Assembly (NCBI RefSeq): GCF_040214835.1
Contig: NZ_CP157874.1
Location: forward strand, 1,988,001 to 2,052,000
Direction of reading: 5' to 3'
Length of the DNA stretch: 64,000 bases
From: Pseudomonas asiatica
GTDB taxonomy: Bacteria; Pseudomonadota; Gammaproteobacteria; Pseudomonadales; Pseudomonadaceae
A program made the position numbers and the translations under genes. The notes under the pieces are model-generated. The model had not been told where the DNA came from. It did no database searches and saw only the letters and a list, made by a program, of their open reading frames with translations. Of the stretch, positions 8,584 to 18,668 are shown in pieces (the stretch's first letter is position 1; every line of letters starts with the position of its first letter).

Positions 8584-8604
8584 AGATGGCCGTAGGCCAT
8601 TTCC

Positions 8605-9686
<1,082 letters not shown>

Positions 9687-9712
9687 TCCGGAATTGCAAG
9701 GGCCTCACGGCC

Positions 9713-9800
9713 CCTGTGGGAGCGGGTTTACCCGCGAAGAAGGCGACGCGCTGTATGGCACCGGCTTCGCCGGTGTTCGCGGGTGAACCCGCTCCCACAA
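9713..9800. repeat. REP pair (cluster 2), GCGGGTTTACCCGC type
   Basis: GGGAGCGGGTTTACCCGCGAA and an inverted TTCGCGGGTGAACCCGCTCC enclose a linker with the small hairpin GCACCGGCTTCGCCGGTG. It sits between the convergent cysB and cysH genes and is the only candidate for their termination. Confidence 0.92.
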
Positions 9801-9807
9801 CGGCCCA

Positions 9808-10542
9808 TTATGCCTTGCTGATCAGGTTGCCCGCGTGCAACCCGCATTCCTTCTGCGTCGACTCTTCCCACCACCAACGCCCTTCGCGCTCATGCTGGTT
9901 TGGCAGCACCGGGCGGGTGCAGGGCTCGCAGCCGATGCTGATGAAGCCGCGCTCGTGCAGGCTGTTGTACGGCAGTTCCAGCATGCGGATATAACCCCAC
10001 ACTTCCTCGCTGGTCATCTGTGCCAGTGGGTTGAACTTGTACAGGGTGCGCTCGGGGGTGGAGAAGGCGCTGTCGATTTCCACTGCCGCCACCTGGCTGC
10101 GGGTGCCCGGGCTCTGGTCGCGGCGCTGGCCGGTGGCCCAGGCGCTCACGGTGGCCAGCTTGCGACGCAGCGGCTCGATCTTGCGGATACCGCAGCACTC
10201 GCCGTGGCCGTCCTTGTAGAAGCTGAACAGGCCCTTTTCCTTGACGAACGGGTCGAGCTTGGCGCGGTCGGGGCTGAGGATCTCGATCGGCAGGTTGTAC
10301 TGCTCGCGGACCTGGTCGATGAACCGGTAGGTCTCCGGGTGCAGGCGGCCGGTGTCGAGGCTGAACACCTTGACCTGCTTGTTCAGCTTCCAGGCCATGT
10401 CCACCAGCACCACATCCTCGGCGCCGCTGAAGGAGATCCACAGGTCATCACCGAAGTGCTCGAAGGCAAGCTTGAGGATGTCCTGCGGGGACTTGTTGGC
10501 ATAGGTCGCGGCCAGTGCTGCGACGTCGAAGGGTTGGCTCAT
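9808..10542 (-). CDS. cysH: Assimilatory adenylyl-sulfate (APS) reductase
   Basis: A 244-residue thioredoxin-dependent reductase that turns activated sulfate into sulfite. It has the PP-loop-like [21 protein letters not shown], the paired cysteines in [11 protein letters not shown], a second CEPC pair, and the catalytic Cys in KECGLH. The CC...CxxC set marks an iron-sulfur APS reductase and not the cluster-free PAPS type. The start at [12 protein letters not shown] is chosen; the frame runs 40 codons further but without family-like sequence. It belongs to the CysB regulon. Confidence 0.94.
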   Translation of the reverse strand: MSQPFDVAALAATYANKSPQDILKLAFEHFGDDLWISFSGAEDVVLVDMAWKLNKQVKVFSLDTGRLHPETYRFIDQVREQYNLPIEILSPDRAKLDPFVKEKGLFSFYKDGHGECCGIRKIEPLRRKLATVSAWATGQRRDQSPGTRSQVAAVEIDSAFSTPERTLYKFNPLAQMTSEEVWGYIRMLELPYNSLHERGFISIGCEPCTRPVLPNQHEREGRWWWEESTQKECGLHAGNLISKA

Positions 10543-10629
10543 CAGGCGGTTTCCATCGTGGCTGTGGCGCTGTGCGCTCGTAGTGAGGTGATGGTAACAA
10601 AAAATGGCGGGGTAGGCGGGCTTGGAGTC

Positions 10630-10656
10630 GGTGGCGCCCGCGAAGCAGGCGCCGCC
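10630..10656 (-). terminator. GC-rich hairpin after pabB
   Basis: GGTGGCGCC (10630-10638) pairs with GGCGCCGCC (10648-10656) with one wobble. It lies 3 bases beyond the pabB stop on the minus strand and has no T run, so it is only a weak terminator candidate. Confidence 0.35.
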
Positions 10657-10658
10657 GA

Positions 10659-12002
10659 TCACAAGCCTTGCAAGGTCTCCATCAACACCCGCACCTTGGC
10701 AATCGACTCTTCATATTCGGCTTGCCACTCGGAGTCGGCCACCACCGCGCCGCCGCCCCAGCAGCTGACCTGTCCACCCTTGACCAGCAGGCTGCGAATG
10801 GCAATAGAGCTGTCCATCTCGCCGCGCACATCCACGTAGAGCAGTGAGCCGCAGTACAGCGCCCGGCGTGCCGGCTCCAGTTCGTCGATGATCTGCATGG
10901 CGCGGATCTTCGGCGCACCGGTGATCGAGCCGCCCGGGAAGCTGTCGCCGATCAGGTCCAGGGCGTCTTTATCGCTGGCCAGCTGGCCGGTGATGCTGCT
11001 GACCAGGTGGTGCACGTTGGGGTAGCTCTCCAGGCTGAACAATTCCGGCACCTTCACCGAGCCGATCTCGCAGGTGCGCCCCAGGTCGTTGCGCAGCAGG
11101 TCGACGATCATCAGGTTTTCCGAGCGATCCTTGGGGCTGTGCAGCAGCTCCTCGGCATTGCGCATGTCTTCAGCCGGGTTGCTGGCGCGCGGGCGAGTGC
11201 CCTTGATCGGCCGGGTTTCCACCTGGCGCTGGCTGACGCGAATGAAGCGCTCGGGCGAAAAGCTCAGCAGGGCGCTGCCGTCTGCCAGTTGCTGGTAGCC
11301 GGAGAAGGGGGTGGGGCAGGCTTTGCGCAGGGCCTGGTAAGCGTGCCACGGGTCGCCCTGGCAGGGCGCGCGGAAGCGCTGGGTAAGGTTGATCTGGTAG
11401 CAGTCGCCGGCCTGGATGTAGTGCTGCACCTGGTCAAAGGCGGCCTTGTACTGCTCGGGCTGCAGGTCGCCGGCCATCGGCGCGAGTAGCTGGAAGCTGC
11501 CGCTTTCCGCGTTGTCGACACCTTCGAACAGGGCGATCAACCGTTCCCGTTCGCTGCCGGGCAGGCTCGGGTGGAACACCAGTTGGCTGGTCGCGCACTG
11601 GTGGTCGGTCACCAGCGCCCAGGCATACAGCCCCAGTTGCGCGTCCGGCAGGCCAAGGTCGTCCACGGCCAGGCTGGGCAGGTGTTCCAGGCGGCGGCCG
11701 AAGTCATAGCTCAGGTAGCCGATCAGGCCGCCAGCGAACGGCAGCTCGCTGCCTGCGGGCAACTGCGCATGGCCCAGTCGTGCCAGGCCGGCGCGCAGGC
11801 GCTGGAGGAAGGTGCGGCCATCTTCGTCGGGCTGCGCTTGCAGGTGTTGCAGCGGCCAGGCGCTGAGCAGGTCGAAGCGCCCGCGTTCGGCGCCGGGGCG
11901 GGCGCTGTCCAGCAGGATCGCACCGGGGGCCTGGCGCAGGCGGGCGAAATAGGCGGCAGGGTCGGGCTGGTAGGGCAGGGGGTGGAGCGTACAGGTCGGC
12001 AT
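10659..12002 (-). CDS. pabB: Aminodeoxychorismate synthase component I
   Basis: A 447-residue chorismate-utilising enzyme that makes 4-amino-4-deoxychorismate for folate. The C-terminal domain carries [11 protein letters not shown] (the PIKGT lysine distinguishes PabB), [28 protein letters not shown] and [10 protein letters not shown], all family-diagnostic. The N-terminal half (residues 1-170) is the tryptophan-binding-type beta domain. It lies upstream of cysH on the same strand with a 116-base gap and is probably transcribed separately. The start is [14 protein letters not shown]. Confidence 0.94.
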   Translation of the reverse strand: MPTCTLHPLPYQPDPAAYFARLRQAPGAILLDSARPGAERGRFDLLSAWPLQHLQAQPDEDGRTFLQRLRAGLARLGHAQLPAGSELPFAGGLIGYLSYDFGRRLEHLPSLAVDDLGLPDAQLGLYAWALVTDHQCATSQLVFHPSLPGSERERLIALFEGVDNAESGSFQLLAPMAGDLQPEQYKAAFDQVQHYIQAGDCYQINLTQRFRAPCQGDPWHAYQALRKACPTPFSGYQQLADGSALLSFSPERFIRVSQRQVETRPIKGTRPRASNPAEDMRNAEELLHSPKDRSENLMIVDLLRNDLGRTCEIGSVKVPELFSLESYPNVHHLVSSITGQLASDKDALDLIGDSFPGGSITGAPKIRAMQIIDELEPARRALYCGSLLYVDVRGEMDSSIAIRSLLVKGGQVSCWGGGAVVADSEWQAEYEESIAKVRVLMETLQGL

Positions 12003-12095
12003 CAGTGTGGACGGCGATGTAAAAGCGAGGAGGGCGATTGTAGACCTGTGCAGGAAATGCGCCTAGCTTTGTGGCGACATTCAAGCACTGGGTTT

Positions 12096-12196
12096 CGCCC
12101 TTGCGGCCCTGTTGCGACACAAGGCCGCTCCTACAGGAGATCGCGTGATCCTGCAGGAGCGGCCTTGTGTCGCGATGGGCTGCGCAGCAGCCCCGG
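12096..12196. repeat. REP pair (cluster 3), GGCCTTGTGTCGCGA type
   Basis: Inverted copies TGCGACACAAGGCCGCTCCT and GGAGCGGCCTTGTGTCGCGA are separated by about 16 bases and flanked by GGGCTGC/GCAGCCCC. They occupy the gap between the start of pabB and the end of the ATP-grasp gene. Confidence 0.92.
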
Positions 12197-12201
12197 CGAT
12201 T

Positions 12202-13182
12202 TCAGCGCGGGTGCACGTGCCCGAACAAGCCTTGCGATACCCGCACGCGCTGTTCGGCATCTTCGCTGATGCCATCCTTGGCCAGCGCTTCCAGGTGCGC
12301 CTCGATGGCGTGGGTGCGCTGGGTCAGGCCGCAGTCGTTGGCGATCTGGATGTTCAGGCCGGGGCGGGCGTTGAGCTCGAGAATCAGCGGCCCCTTGTCC
12401 TGGTCCAGCACCATGTCGACACCGATGTAGCCCAGGCCACACAGCTCGTAGCAGCCGGCGGCCAGCTTCATGAAGCCGTCCCAGTTCGGCAGTTGCACGC
12501 CATCCACCGCGTTGGTGGTGTCCGGGTGCTTGCTGATGATGTTGTTCAACCAGGTGCCGCGCAGGGTCACGCCGGTGGCCAGGTCGACACCCACGCCGAT
12601 GGCGCCCTGGTGCAGGTTGGCCTTGCCGCCGGACTGGCGGGTCGGCAGGCGCAGCATGGCCATCACCGGGTAGCCCATCAGCACGATGATGCGGATGTCC
12701 GGCACGCCTTCGTAGCTGATGCTCTTGAAGATCTGGTCGGGGGTGACCCGGTACTCGATAAGCGCACGGTCGCGGTGCCCGCCCAGCGAGTACAGGCCGG
12801 TGAGGATGCTCGAGATCTGGTGCTCGATTTCCTCGTGGCTGATGATCTTGCCGGACACCGTGCGGTAGCGGTCCTCGAAGCGGTCGGCGATCACCAGGAT
12901 GCCGTCACCACCGGCGCCCTGCGCCGGCTTGATGACGAAATCGCTGCGCCCACCAATGATCTGGTGGAGCTTCTCGATCTCTTTCTCGGTCTCGATGATG
13001 CCGTACATTTCCGGCACATGGATGCCGGCCGCCAGGGCGCGCTCCTTGGTGATGATCTTGTCGTCGACGATCGGGTACAGGTGGCGCTTGTTGTACTTCA
13101 ACACGTAGTCCGCGTTGCGCCGGTTGATACCCATGATGCCCCGGGCCTCCAGGGCTTTCCACGTCTTGATCAGGCCAAACAT
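12202..13182 (-). CDS. ATP-grasp alpha-L-glutamate ligase-like protein (RimK-related)
   Basis: A 326-residue ATP-grasp enzyme of the RimK-like E-ligase family that forms an amide from a carboxylate and an amine. Visible elements are FVIKPAQGAGGDGILVI (nucleotide-binding loop), the acidic metal-binding residues around GYIGVDMVLD, and ILELNARPGLNIQIAN near the C-terminus. It has no signal peptide, so it is cytoplasmic. Its ATG overlaps the stop of the 7TM gene upstream, which in turn follows a protease gene. The substrate is unknown; the fixed gene trio suggests that it adds residues to a protein or peptide handled by the membrane partner. Confidence 0.88.
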   Translation of the reverse strand: MFGLIKTWKALEARGIMGINRRNADYVLKYNKRHLYPIVDDKIITKERALAAGIHVPEMYGIIETEKEIEKLHQIIGGRSDFVIKPAQGAGGDGILVIADRFEDRYRTVSGKIISHEEIEHQISSILTGLYSLGGHRDRALIEYRVTPDQIFKSISYEGVPDIRIIVLMGYPVMAMLRLPTRQSGGKANLHQGAIGVGVDLATGVTLRGTWLNNIISKHPDTTNAVDGVQLPNWDGFMKLAAGCYELCGLGYIGVDMVLDQDKGPLILELNARPGLNIQIANDCGLTQRTHAIEAHLEALAKDGISEDAEQRVRVSQGLFGHVHPR

Positions 13183-14717
13183 CAGGCGTCAGCCTTCTTC
13201 AGGAATGCCTTGAAGCGCACGAGCTCGGTCAGGCGGTAGCCGCGGTAGCGACCCATCGCCAGCATGAAGCCCACCAGGATCAGCAGCACGGCCGGGAAGG
13301 TGAACACGAAGTACACCAGCTCCGGCACCATCATCAACAGGTGCGCCAGGGAAGCGGCGAACAGGGTGCCGATGGCCACTTTCATGGCATGGCCGCCGCC
13401 ACGCTCTTCCCAGGTGATGGACAGGCGCTCGATGGTCATGGTCAGGATCACCATCGGGAACAGCGCTACCGACAGCCCGCGCTCCAGGCCCAGCTTGTGG
13501 CTGAACAGGCTGATGGCGGCAATCAGTACCACGACGAAGGTCAGTACCACCGACAGGCGTGGCAGCATCTGCAACTTCAGGTGTTCCAGGTACGAGCGCA
13601 GCGACAGGCCCAGGGCGGTGATTACCGTGAACAGCACGATACCGAAGCCAAGCTGGGTCTCGCGGAAGGCCAGGGCGATCAGTACCGGGGTGAAGGTACC
13701 CAGGGTCTGCAGGCCGACCAGGTTGCGCAGCACCAGGATCACCAGCACACCGATCGGGATCATCACCATGATCATGAAGGTTTGCTGGGTCTGCAGCGGC
13801 AGGCCGTACAGCGAATATTCGAGGAAGTCGGCGTCGGTATTCTCGTCGGTCAGCTTGGCCAGGCGGATGGCGTTCATCTCGCTGTTGTTCATGCTGAAGG
13901 TAACGTTGGCCTTCTTGCCGCCATCGACAGTGATCAGGTTGTCGTCACCGGTCCACCACAGCAGGCGATCGCTGGGCAGGCCCTGCTCGCCGGTGTCCGG
14001 GTTGAAGTACAGCCAGTCGGTGCCGTTGAAGCTGCGCAGCCACAGTTCCGGGGTTTGCGGGGTGTCGGCCACCAGGCGGATGGTGTGCACCTTCTCCATC
14101 GGTACGTGGGCGATCGACAGCAGCAGGTCGATGACCTGGGCCTTCTTCATGGCCGTGGTGTCGCCGGCCAGCAGCAGCTTGACGTTATCGTCGTTCAGGT
14201 TGTTGACCCGCTTGATGGTCTCGCTGACGAAGGTCTCGACGTCGGCCGAGTGCTGGCGGATCGGCGCCATCAGGGCCTCGGCGGCGATCTTCTCGGGGCC
14301 TTCCACTGCCAGGCTGTCACGGAAGGTCGGGCCTTTGACCGTGGTCTTCTCGTTGCTGTAGCGCTTGGTCAGCACCAGGCGGTAGTAGAGGGTCTGGTTG
14401 CCGCTGGCGCGGCGGGCCGACCAGGTGACCTTGCGGTTGCCGTCGGCACGGTTGACGCTCACCCCGTAGTTGTTGGAGATGAAGCTCTCGTTGAGGCTGA
14501 CGTAGTCGCGGTTCAGTGGTGGCACGAACATCTGCACCTTGACCGGGTCCTTGGTGCTGGCCACGAACTCGACCTTGGCGTCGATGTTCCACAGGTCGTC
14601 GGTTTCATCCTCGGTTACCGGGATGCCGAGTACGAAGATCTGATAAGCCGTGACCGCCACGCCCAACAGCACCAGCACGGTGATCAGGACTTTCAGATGG
14701 AGGGTAAGAGAGCGCAT
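13182..14717 (-). CDS. Inactive transglutaminase fused to 7 transmembrane helices
   Basis: A 511-residue membrane protein. One N-terminal helix (about residues 9-31) is followed by a periplasmic domain of about 230 residues, then seven hydrophobic helices from about 265 to 500 (for example FMIMVMIPIGVLVILVL and VVLTFVVVLIAAISLF). The extracytoplasmic part is related to transglutaminases but lacks an obvious Cys-His-Asp triad, matching the family described as an inactive transglutaminase with 7TM. It overlaps the ATP-grasp gene by one base and is separated by 5 bases from the upstream protease gene, so the trio is an operon. It probably presents or senses a substrate at the membrane. Confidence 0.88.
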   Translation of the reverse strand: MRSLTLHLKVLITVLVLLGVAVTAYQIFVLGIPVTEDETDDLWNIDAKVEFVASTKDPVKVQMFVPPLNRDYVSLNESFISNNYGVSVNRADGNRKVTWSARRASGNQTLYYRLVLTKRYSNEKTTVKGPTFRDSLAVEGPEKIAAEALMAPIRQHSADVETFVSETIKRVNNLNDDNVKLLLAGDTTAMKKAQVIDLLLSIAHVPMEKVHTIRLVADTPQTPELWLRSFNGTDWLYFNPDTGEQGLPSDRLLWWTGDDNLITVDGGKKANVTFSMNNSEMNAIRLAKLTDENTDADFLEYSLYGLPLQTQQTFMIMVMIPIGVLVILVLRNLVGLQTLGTFTPVLIALAFRETQLGFGIVLFTVITALGLSLRSYLEHLKLQMLPRLSVVLTFVVVLIAAISLFSHKLGLERGLSVALFPMVILTMTIERLSITWEERGGGHAMKVAIGTLFAASLAHLLMMVPELVYFVFTFPAVLLILVGFMLAMGRYRGYRLTELVRFKAFLKKADA

Positions 14718-14722
14718 CGGGA

Positions 14723-15259
14723 TTACTCTGCTTTGGGAGCGTCGGTGGCACAGGCAGGTTTGCCGGCCGCGTATTTAAGGCTTGGGTCGACCAGCGCGTC
14801 GAAGTGCTTGAGCGCCTCGGAGCCGATCAGCAGCGGGAACTGGAAGGCGCTGCGGTCGGTGAGATTGACTTCGATGGTGCGCATGGCCTGGCCCATGCAG
14901 ATTTCAAGTTCGATGACCGGGCGCGCGGTATAGGCCTTGCCCGATTCAGCATCATAGTCGCCGGCCCGGCGCTTGATCTTGCTTACGCGTGCCAGCGGGC
15001 GTTCGATGGGGTGCGAATGGGCGGCGTCGATGGCCAGGTAGAAGCGCACCCAGCTTTCGCCGTTGCGCTTGAAACGCTTGATGTCGCGGGCGCTGAGCGA
15101 CGCGGTCTTGGCGCCGGTGTCGAGCTTGGCGGCCACTTCCAGGTCCAGGTCGCCCAGGCGTGCATATTCGTTGAGACCGTACACGGTCTTGCCTGCGGCC
15201 TGGCCAAGGGCCGGCAGCAGGGTGAGGCAGAGCAGCAATAATACGGGTGTAAGTCTCAT
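14723..15259 (-). CDS. Exported retropepsin-like protease ('ATP-dependent zinc protease' family)
   Basis: A 178-residue protein with signal peptide MRLTPVLLLLCLTLLPALGQ and an aspartyl-protease-like core AAKLDTGAKTASLSA, the conserved DTGA motif of this family. Later motifs are RRAGDYD, ARPVIELEICMG and PLLIGSEALKHF. The family's name is historical; the DTG motif suggests a pepsin-type catalytic Asp, and the metal requirement is unproven. A longer start at 15367 would add 36 residues made of four-residue repeats; I prefer 15259 because of the signal peptide. It is first in the operon with the 7TM and ATP-grasp genes. Confidence 0.83.
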   Translation of the reverse strand: MRLTPVLLLLCLTLLPALGQAAGKTVYGLNEYARLGDLDLEVAAKLDTGAKTASLSARDIKRFKRNGESWVRFYLAIDAAHSHPIERPLARVSKIKRRAGDYDAESGKAYTARPVIELEICMGQAMRTIEVNLTDRSAFQFPLLIGSEALKHFDALVDPSLKYAAGKPACATDAPKAE

Positions 15260-15284
15260 ATTCCTGGCGCGGTGCAGTGCAAGG

Positions 15285-15332
15285 TTCGGGGCTGTTTTCA
15301 AAGCCATGTTCAGAGCCGTGTTCAGGGCAAGG
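15285..15332. repeat. Four imperfect 12-bp tandem repeats upstream of the protease gene
   Basis: The units TTCGGGGCTGTT, TTCAAAGCCATG, TTCAGAGCCGTG and TTCAGGGCAAGG follow each other exactly. On the minus strand they keep the downstream gene's reading frame and would encode the repeated tetrapeptides TALN, MALK and TAPN. Confidence 0.7.
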
Positions 15333-15503
15333 CGACTGGCAGCGACTGCGCAAGCTTCCTCGTTCATCTGTCAACAGCATGAATGGATGACAGACAGGCT
15401 ATCCATACTCCATCGGAGGCGCGGCATTCTATCACGCCGGCGCCTTGACGCCAGCGGTGCGCGATCTGACAGCACCGCGCTGGCATTAGTTCGTTCTTAG
15501 ACG

Positions 15504-15515
15504 ATTGTCGACAAT
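15504..15515. promoter_or_regulatory. GntR-type operator, upstream copy
   Basis: The perfect palindrome ATTGTCGACAAT lies 13 bases before the -35 of the adjacent promoter. TTGTCGACAA-like palindromes are usual targets of FadR/VanR-type GntR repressors. A second copy overlaps the regulator's start codon. Confidence 0.75.
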
Positions 15516-15528
15516 ATTCATTTTGTCT

Positions 15529-15557
15529 TTGACTGCTGCGGTCGAATTAGCTAATTT
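15529..15557 (+). promoter_or_regulatory. Sigma70 promoter of the methylcitrate operon
   Basis: TTGACT (15529-15534), a 17-base spacer and TAATTT (15552-15557). Initiation near 15564 would give a 25-base leader. The promoter is bracketed by two TGTCGACAAT boxes. Confidence 0.7.
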
Positions 15558-15578
15558 CTGGCAAAGAGATTTGCAAGG

Positions 15579-15588
15579 TGTCGACAAT
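15579..15588. promoter_or_regulatory. GntR-type operator, downstream copy at the start codon
   Basis: TGTCGACAAT is identical to ten bases of the upstream palindrome and lies 72 bases from it, close to seven helical turns. It sits between the ribosome site (AAGG) and the ATG. Bound regulator would block both transcription and initiation. Confidence 0.7.
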
Positions 15589-16305
15589 ATGCAGGACCTA
15601 TCCACCCCCAGCCCGGTGCTGGCAGACGAAACGGAAACCTTGTCCGAAAACGTCTTCCGGCGCATCCAGGCGGCCATCGTCAAGGGCGATATCGCCCCCG
15701 GCAGCAAGATTTCCGAGCCGGAGCTGGCGCGTACCTACGGCATCAGCCGCGGGCCGCTGCGCGAGGCCATCCACCGCCTCGAAGGCCAGCGCCTGCTGGT
15801 GCGCGTGCCGCATGTGGGGGCGCGGGTGGTGTCGCTCAACCACGCCGAACTGATCGAGCTGTACGAAATTCGCGAATCGCTGGAAGGCATGGCCTGCCGC
15901 CTTGCCGCCGAACGCATGAGCCAGGCCGACATCGACGAACTGCGCCGGGTGCTCGACACCCACGAGCGCGATGCCGCGTTCCAGGCCGGCCTGGGCTATT
16001 ACCAGCAGGAAGGCGACTACGACTTCCATTACCGGATCATCCAGGGCAGCGGTAACCAGACTCTGGTCAAGATGCTCTGCGGCGAGCTCTACCAGCTGGT
16101 GCGCATGTACCGCATCCAGTTTTCCGCCACGCCGAACCGGCCACGCCAGGCCTTTGCCGAACACCACCGCATTCTCGATGCCATCGCCGACCGTGACGGC
16201 GAGCTGGCCGAACTCCTGATGCGCCGCCACATCGGCGCGTCCAAGCGCAATATCGAGCGTCACTACCTGGACGCCCACAACAACAGCCCACGAGGTGAGA
16301 AATGA
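15589..16305 (+). CDS. pmiR: GntR/FCD-family regulator of the 2-methylcitrate operon
   Basis: A 238-residue regulator. The winged helix-turn-helix spans residues about 20-80 ([20 protein letters not shown]), followed by an all-helical FCD ligand domain with the metal-binding His pattern ([27 protein letters not shown]). Its stop overlaps the prpB start (ATGA), so it is the first gene of the operon. The P. aeruginosa counterpart beside prpB is PmiR, reported to sense 2-methylisocitrate; the symbol rests on that positional match. Twin TGTCGACAAT boxes around its promoter predict negative autoregulation. The start at 15589 is preferred over an upstream frame that would cover the operator. Confidence 0.88.
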   Translation: MQDLSTPSPVLADETETLSENVFRRIQAAIVKGDIAPGSKISEPELARTYGISRGPLREAIHRLEGQRLLVRVPHVGARVVSLNHAELIELYEIRESLEGMACRLAAERMSQADIDELRRVLDTHERDAAFQAGLGYYQQEGDYDFHYRIIQGSGNQTLVKMLCGELYQLVRMYRIQFSATPNRPRQAFAEHHRILDAIADRDGELAELLMRRHIGASKRNIERHYLDAHNNSPRGEK

Positions 16306-17192
16306 CTGTGAAGAGCACCCCCGGTCAGCGTTTCCGCGACGCCGTTGCCGCTGAACATCCGCTGCAGGTGGTTGGCGCCATCAACGCCAACCATGCCCTG
16401 CTGGCCAAGCGCGCCGGCTTCAAGGCCATCTACCTGTCCGGTGGCGGCGTCGCCGCCGGTTCGCTGGGCCTGCCGGACCTGGGCATCAGCGGCCTGGACG
16501 ATGTACTCACCGACGTGCGCCGCATCACCGACGTGTGCGACCTGCCGCTGCTGGTGGATGTCGACACCGGCTTCGGCGCCTCTGCCTTCAACGTTGCCCG
16601 TACCGTGCGCTCGATGAGCAAGTTCGGCGCTGCCGCCATCCATATCGAGGACCAGGTCGGCGCCAAGCGCTGCGGCCACCGCCCGAACAAGGAAATCGTC
16701 AGCCAGCAGGAAATGGTCGACCGCATCAAGGCCGCAGTCGATGCCCGTACCGATGACAGCTTCGTGATCATGGCGCGTACCGATGCCCTGGCCGTCGAGG
16801 GCCTGAACGCCGCCCTGGACCGCGCCGCCGCCTGCGTCGAGGCCGGTGCCGACATGATCTTCCCGGAAGCCATCACCGAACTGCAGATGTACAAGACCTT
16901 CGCCGACCGGGTGAAGGCACCGATCCTGGCCAACATCACCGAATTCGGCGCCACGCCGCTGTACACCACCGAAGAGCTGGCCTCGGTCGACGTGTCGCTG
17001 GTGCTGTACCCGCTGTCGGCGTTCCGCGCCATGAACAAGGCGGCCGAAAACGTGTACACCGCGCTGCGCCGCGACGGCACGCAGAAGAACGTGATCGACA
17101 CCATGCAGACCCGCATGGAGCTCTACGATGCCATTGGTTACCACGCCTTCGAGCAGAGCCTCGATGCGCTGTTTGCCCAGAAGAAGGGCTGA
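16302..17192 (+). CDS. prpB: 2-methylisocitrate lyase
   Basis: A 296-residue member of the isocitrate lyase/PEP mutase superfamily that splits 2-methylisocitrate to pyruvate and succinate, the last step of the methylcitrate cycle. Motifs are VDVDTGFG (Mg site), [12 protein letters not shown] with the KRCGH catalytic cysteine loop, and FPEAITEL. The length matches E. coli PrpB. The start ATG overlaps the regulator's TGA. A REP pair of about 100 bases separates it from prpC. Confidence 0.96.
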   Translation: MTVKSTPGQRFRDAVAAEHPLQVVGAINANHALLAKRAGFKAIYLSGGGVAAGSLGLPDLGISGLDDVLTDVRRITDVCDLPLLVDVDTGFGASAFNVARTVRSMSKFGAAAIHIEDQVGAKRCGHRPNKEIVSQQEMVDRIKAAVDARTDDSFVIMARTDALAVEGLNAALDRAAACVEAGADMIFPEAITELQMYKTFADRVKAPILANITEFGATPLYTTEELASVDVSLVLYPLSAFRAMNKAAENVYTALRRDGTQKNVIDTMQTRMELYDAIGYHAFEQSLDALFAQKKG

Positions 17193-17216
17193 AGGTCAAA
17201 GATTTGCGTTGGAGCG

Positions 17217-17318
17217 GCTGGCCTCTTCGCGGGTGAACCCGCTCCCACAAGTACGGCGTGATGCTCGATGCCTGTGGAACCCTGTAGGAGCGGGTTTACC
17301 CGCGAAGGGGCCGGCCCA
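17217..17318. repeat. REP pair (cluster 4) between prpB and prpC
   Basis: Inverted TTCGCGGGTGAACCCGCTCC and GGAGCGGGTTTACCCGCGAA copies lie between prpB and the prpC ribosome site, with GGCTGGCC/GGCCGGCC-like flanks. They are the first of five REP pairs within or at the end of the operon. Confidence 0.92.
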
Positions 17319-17371
17319 GGTTTCAACGATTAGCCAGATTTCCATAACAAGTTCAAGAAAGGAGAAACACC

Positions 17372-18499
17372 ATGGCCGAAGCAAAAGTACTCAGTGGCGC
17401 AGGCCTGCGCGGCCAGGTGGCCGGCCAGACCGCGCTGTCGACCGTGGGCCAGGCCGGTGCCGGGCTGACCTACCGTGGTTACGACGTGCGTGACCTGGCC
17501 GCTGGTGCCGAGTTCGAAGAAGTCGCCTACCTGCTGCTGTACGGCGAGCTGCCGAGCAAAGCCGAACTGGTCGACTACAAGCGCAAGCTCAAGGGCCTGC
17601 GTGACCTGCCGCAAGCCCTGAAGGAAGTGCTCGAGCGCATCCCGCGTGATGCCCACCCGATGGACGTGATGCGCACAGGTTGCTCGGTGCTGGGTACCCT
17701 GGAGCCCGAACTGACCTTCGAGGCCCAGCGTGACAAGACCGACCGCCTGCTGGCGCTGTTCCCGGCGGTGATGTGCTACTGGTACCGCTTCACCCACGAC
17801 GGCGTGCGTATCGACTGCACCAGCGACGAAGACACCCTCGGTGGCCACTTCCTGCACCTGCTGCACGGCAAGAAGCCGAGCGAGCTGCACGTCAAGGTCA
17901 TGAACGTGTCGCTGATCCTCTACGCCGAGCACGAGTTCAACGCCTCGACCTTCACCGCCCGCGTCTGTGCCTCGACCCTCTCCGACCTGTACTCCTGCGT
18001 AACCGCTGCTATCGGTTCGCTGCGCGGCCCGCTGCATGGCGGTGCCAACGAGGCGGCGATGGAGCTGATCGAGCGCTTCCAGAGCCCGCAGGAAGCCACT
18101 GCCGAGCTGCTGCGCATGCTCGAGCGCAAGGACAAGATCATGGGCTTTGGCCATGCCATCTACAAAGAGTCCGACCCGCGCAACGAGGTGATCAAGGGCT
18201 GGTCGAAACAGCTCGCCGACGAAGTGGGTGACAAGGTGCTGTACCCGGTTTCCGAAGCCATCGACAAGACCATGTGGGAGCAGAAGCGCCTGTTCCCCAA
18301 CGCGGACTTCTACCATGCCTCGGCGTACCACTTCATGGGTATCCCGACCAAGCTGTTCACCCCGATCTTCGTCTGCTCGCGCCTGACCGGCTGGGCGGCG
18401 CACGTCTTCGAACAGCGCGCCAACAACCGCATCATCCGCCCGAGCGCCGAGTATGTCGGCGTCGAGCAGCGCCAGTTCGTGCCGATCGAGCAGCGCTGA
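17372..18499 (+). CDS. prpC: 2-methylcitrate synthase
   Basis: A 375-residue citrate-synthase-fold enzyme that joins propionyl-CoA and oxaloacetate. The signatures GPLHGGANEAAMELI, MGFGHAIYKESDPRN (the GFGH catalytic histidine loop) and the N-terminal GLTYRGYDVRDLA are those of PrpC-type methylcitrate synthases, shorter than the housekeeping GltA. The start is behind AAAGGAGAAACACC. It is fully intact and flanked by REP pairs on both sides. Confidence 0.96.
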   Translation: MAEAKVLSGAGLRGQVAGQTALSTVGQAGAGLTYRGYDVRDLAAGAEFEEVAYLLLYGELPSKAELVDYKRKLKGLRDLPQALKEVLERIPRDAHPMDVMRTGCSVLGTLEPELTFEAQRDKTDRLLALFPAVMCYWYRFTHDGVRIDCTSDEDTLGGHFLHLLHGKKPSELHVKVMNVSLILYAEHEFNASTFTARVCASTLSDLYSCVTAAIGSLRGPLHGGANEAAMELIERFQSPQEATAELLRMLERKDKIMGFGHAIYKESDPRNEVIKGWSKQLADEVGDKVLYPVSEAIDKTMWEQKRLFPNADFYHASAYHFMGIPTKLFTPIFVCSRLTGWAAHVFEQRANNRIIRPSAEYVGVEQRQFVPIEQR

Positions 18500-18510
18500 G
18501 TCATAGATCG

Positions 18511-18616
18511 CTGGGGCTGCTGCGCAGCCCTTTCGCGACACAAGGCCGCTCCCACAGGGACGGCGCAGTACCTGTGGGAGCGGCCTTGTGTCGCGAAAGG
18601 GGCGCGTAGCGCCCCC
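18511..18616. repeat. REP pair (cluster 5) between prpC and acnD
   Basis: GCGACACAAGGCCGCTCC and GGAGCGGCCTTGTGTCGC face each other, framed by GGGGCTGCTGCGCAGCCC on the left and GGGGCGCGTAGCGCCCC on the right, each a further hairpin. Confidence 0.92.
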
Positions 18617-18668
18617 AAGTCCTGAGCCGCACCTGCCCCCGAATACCGTGACCGAGCCTGATAACGAT

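Noticed and set aside
15260..15367. Extended start of the protease gene at 15367
   Set aside because: It puts 36 repetitive residues before a good signal peptide; retained only as an alternative.
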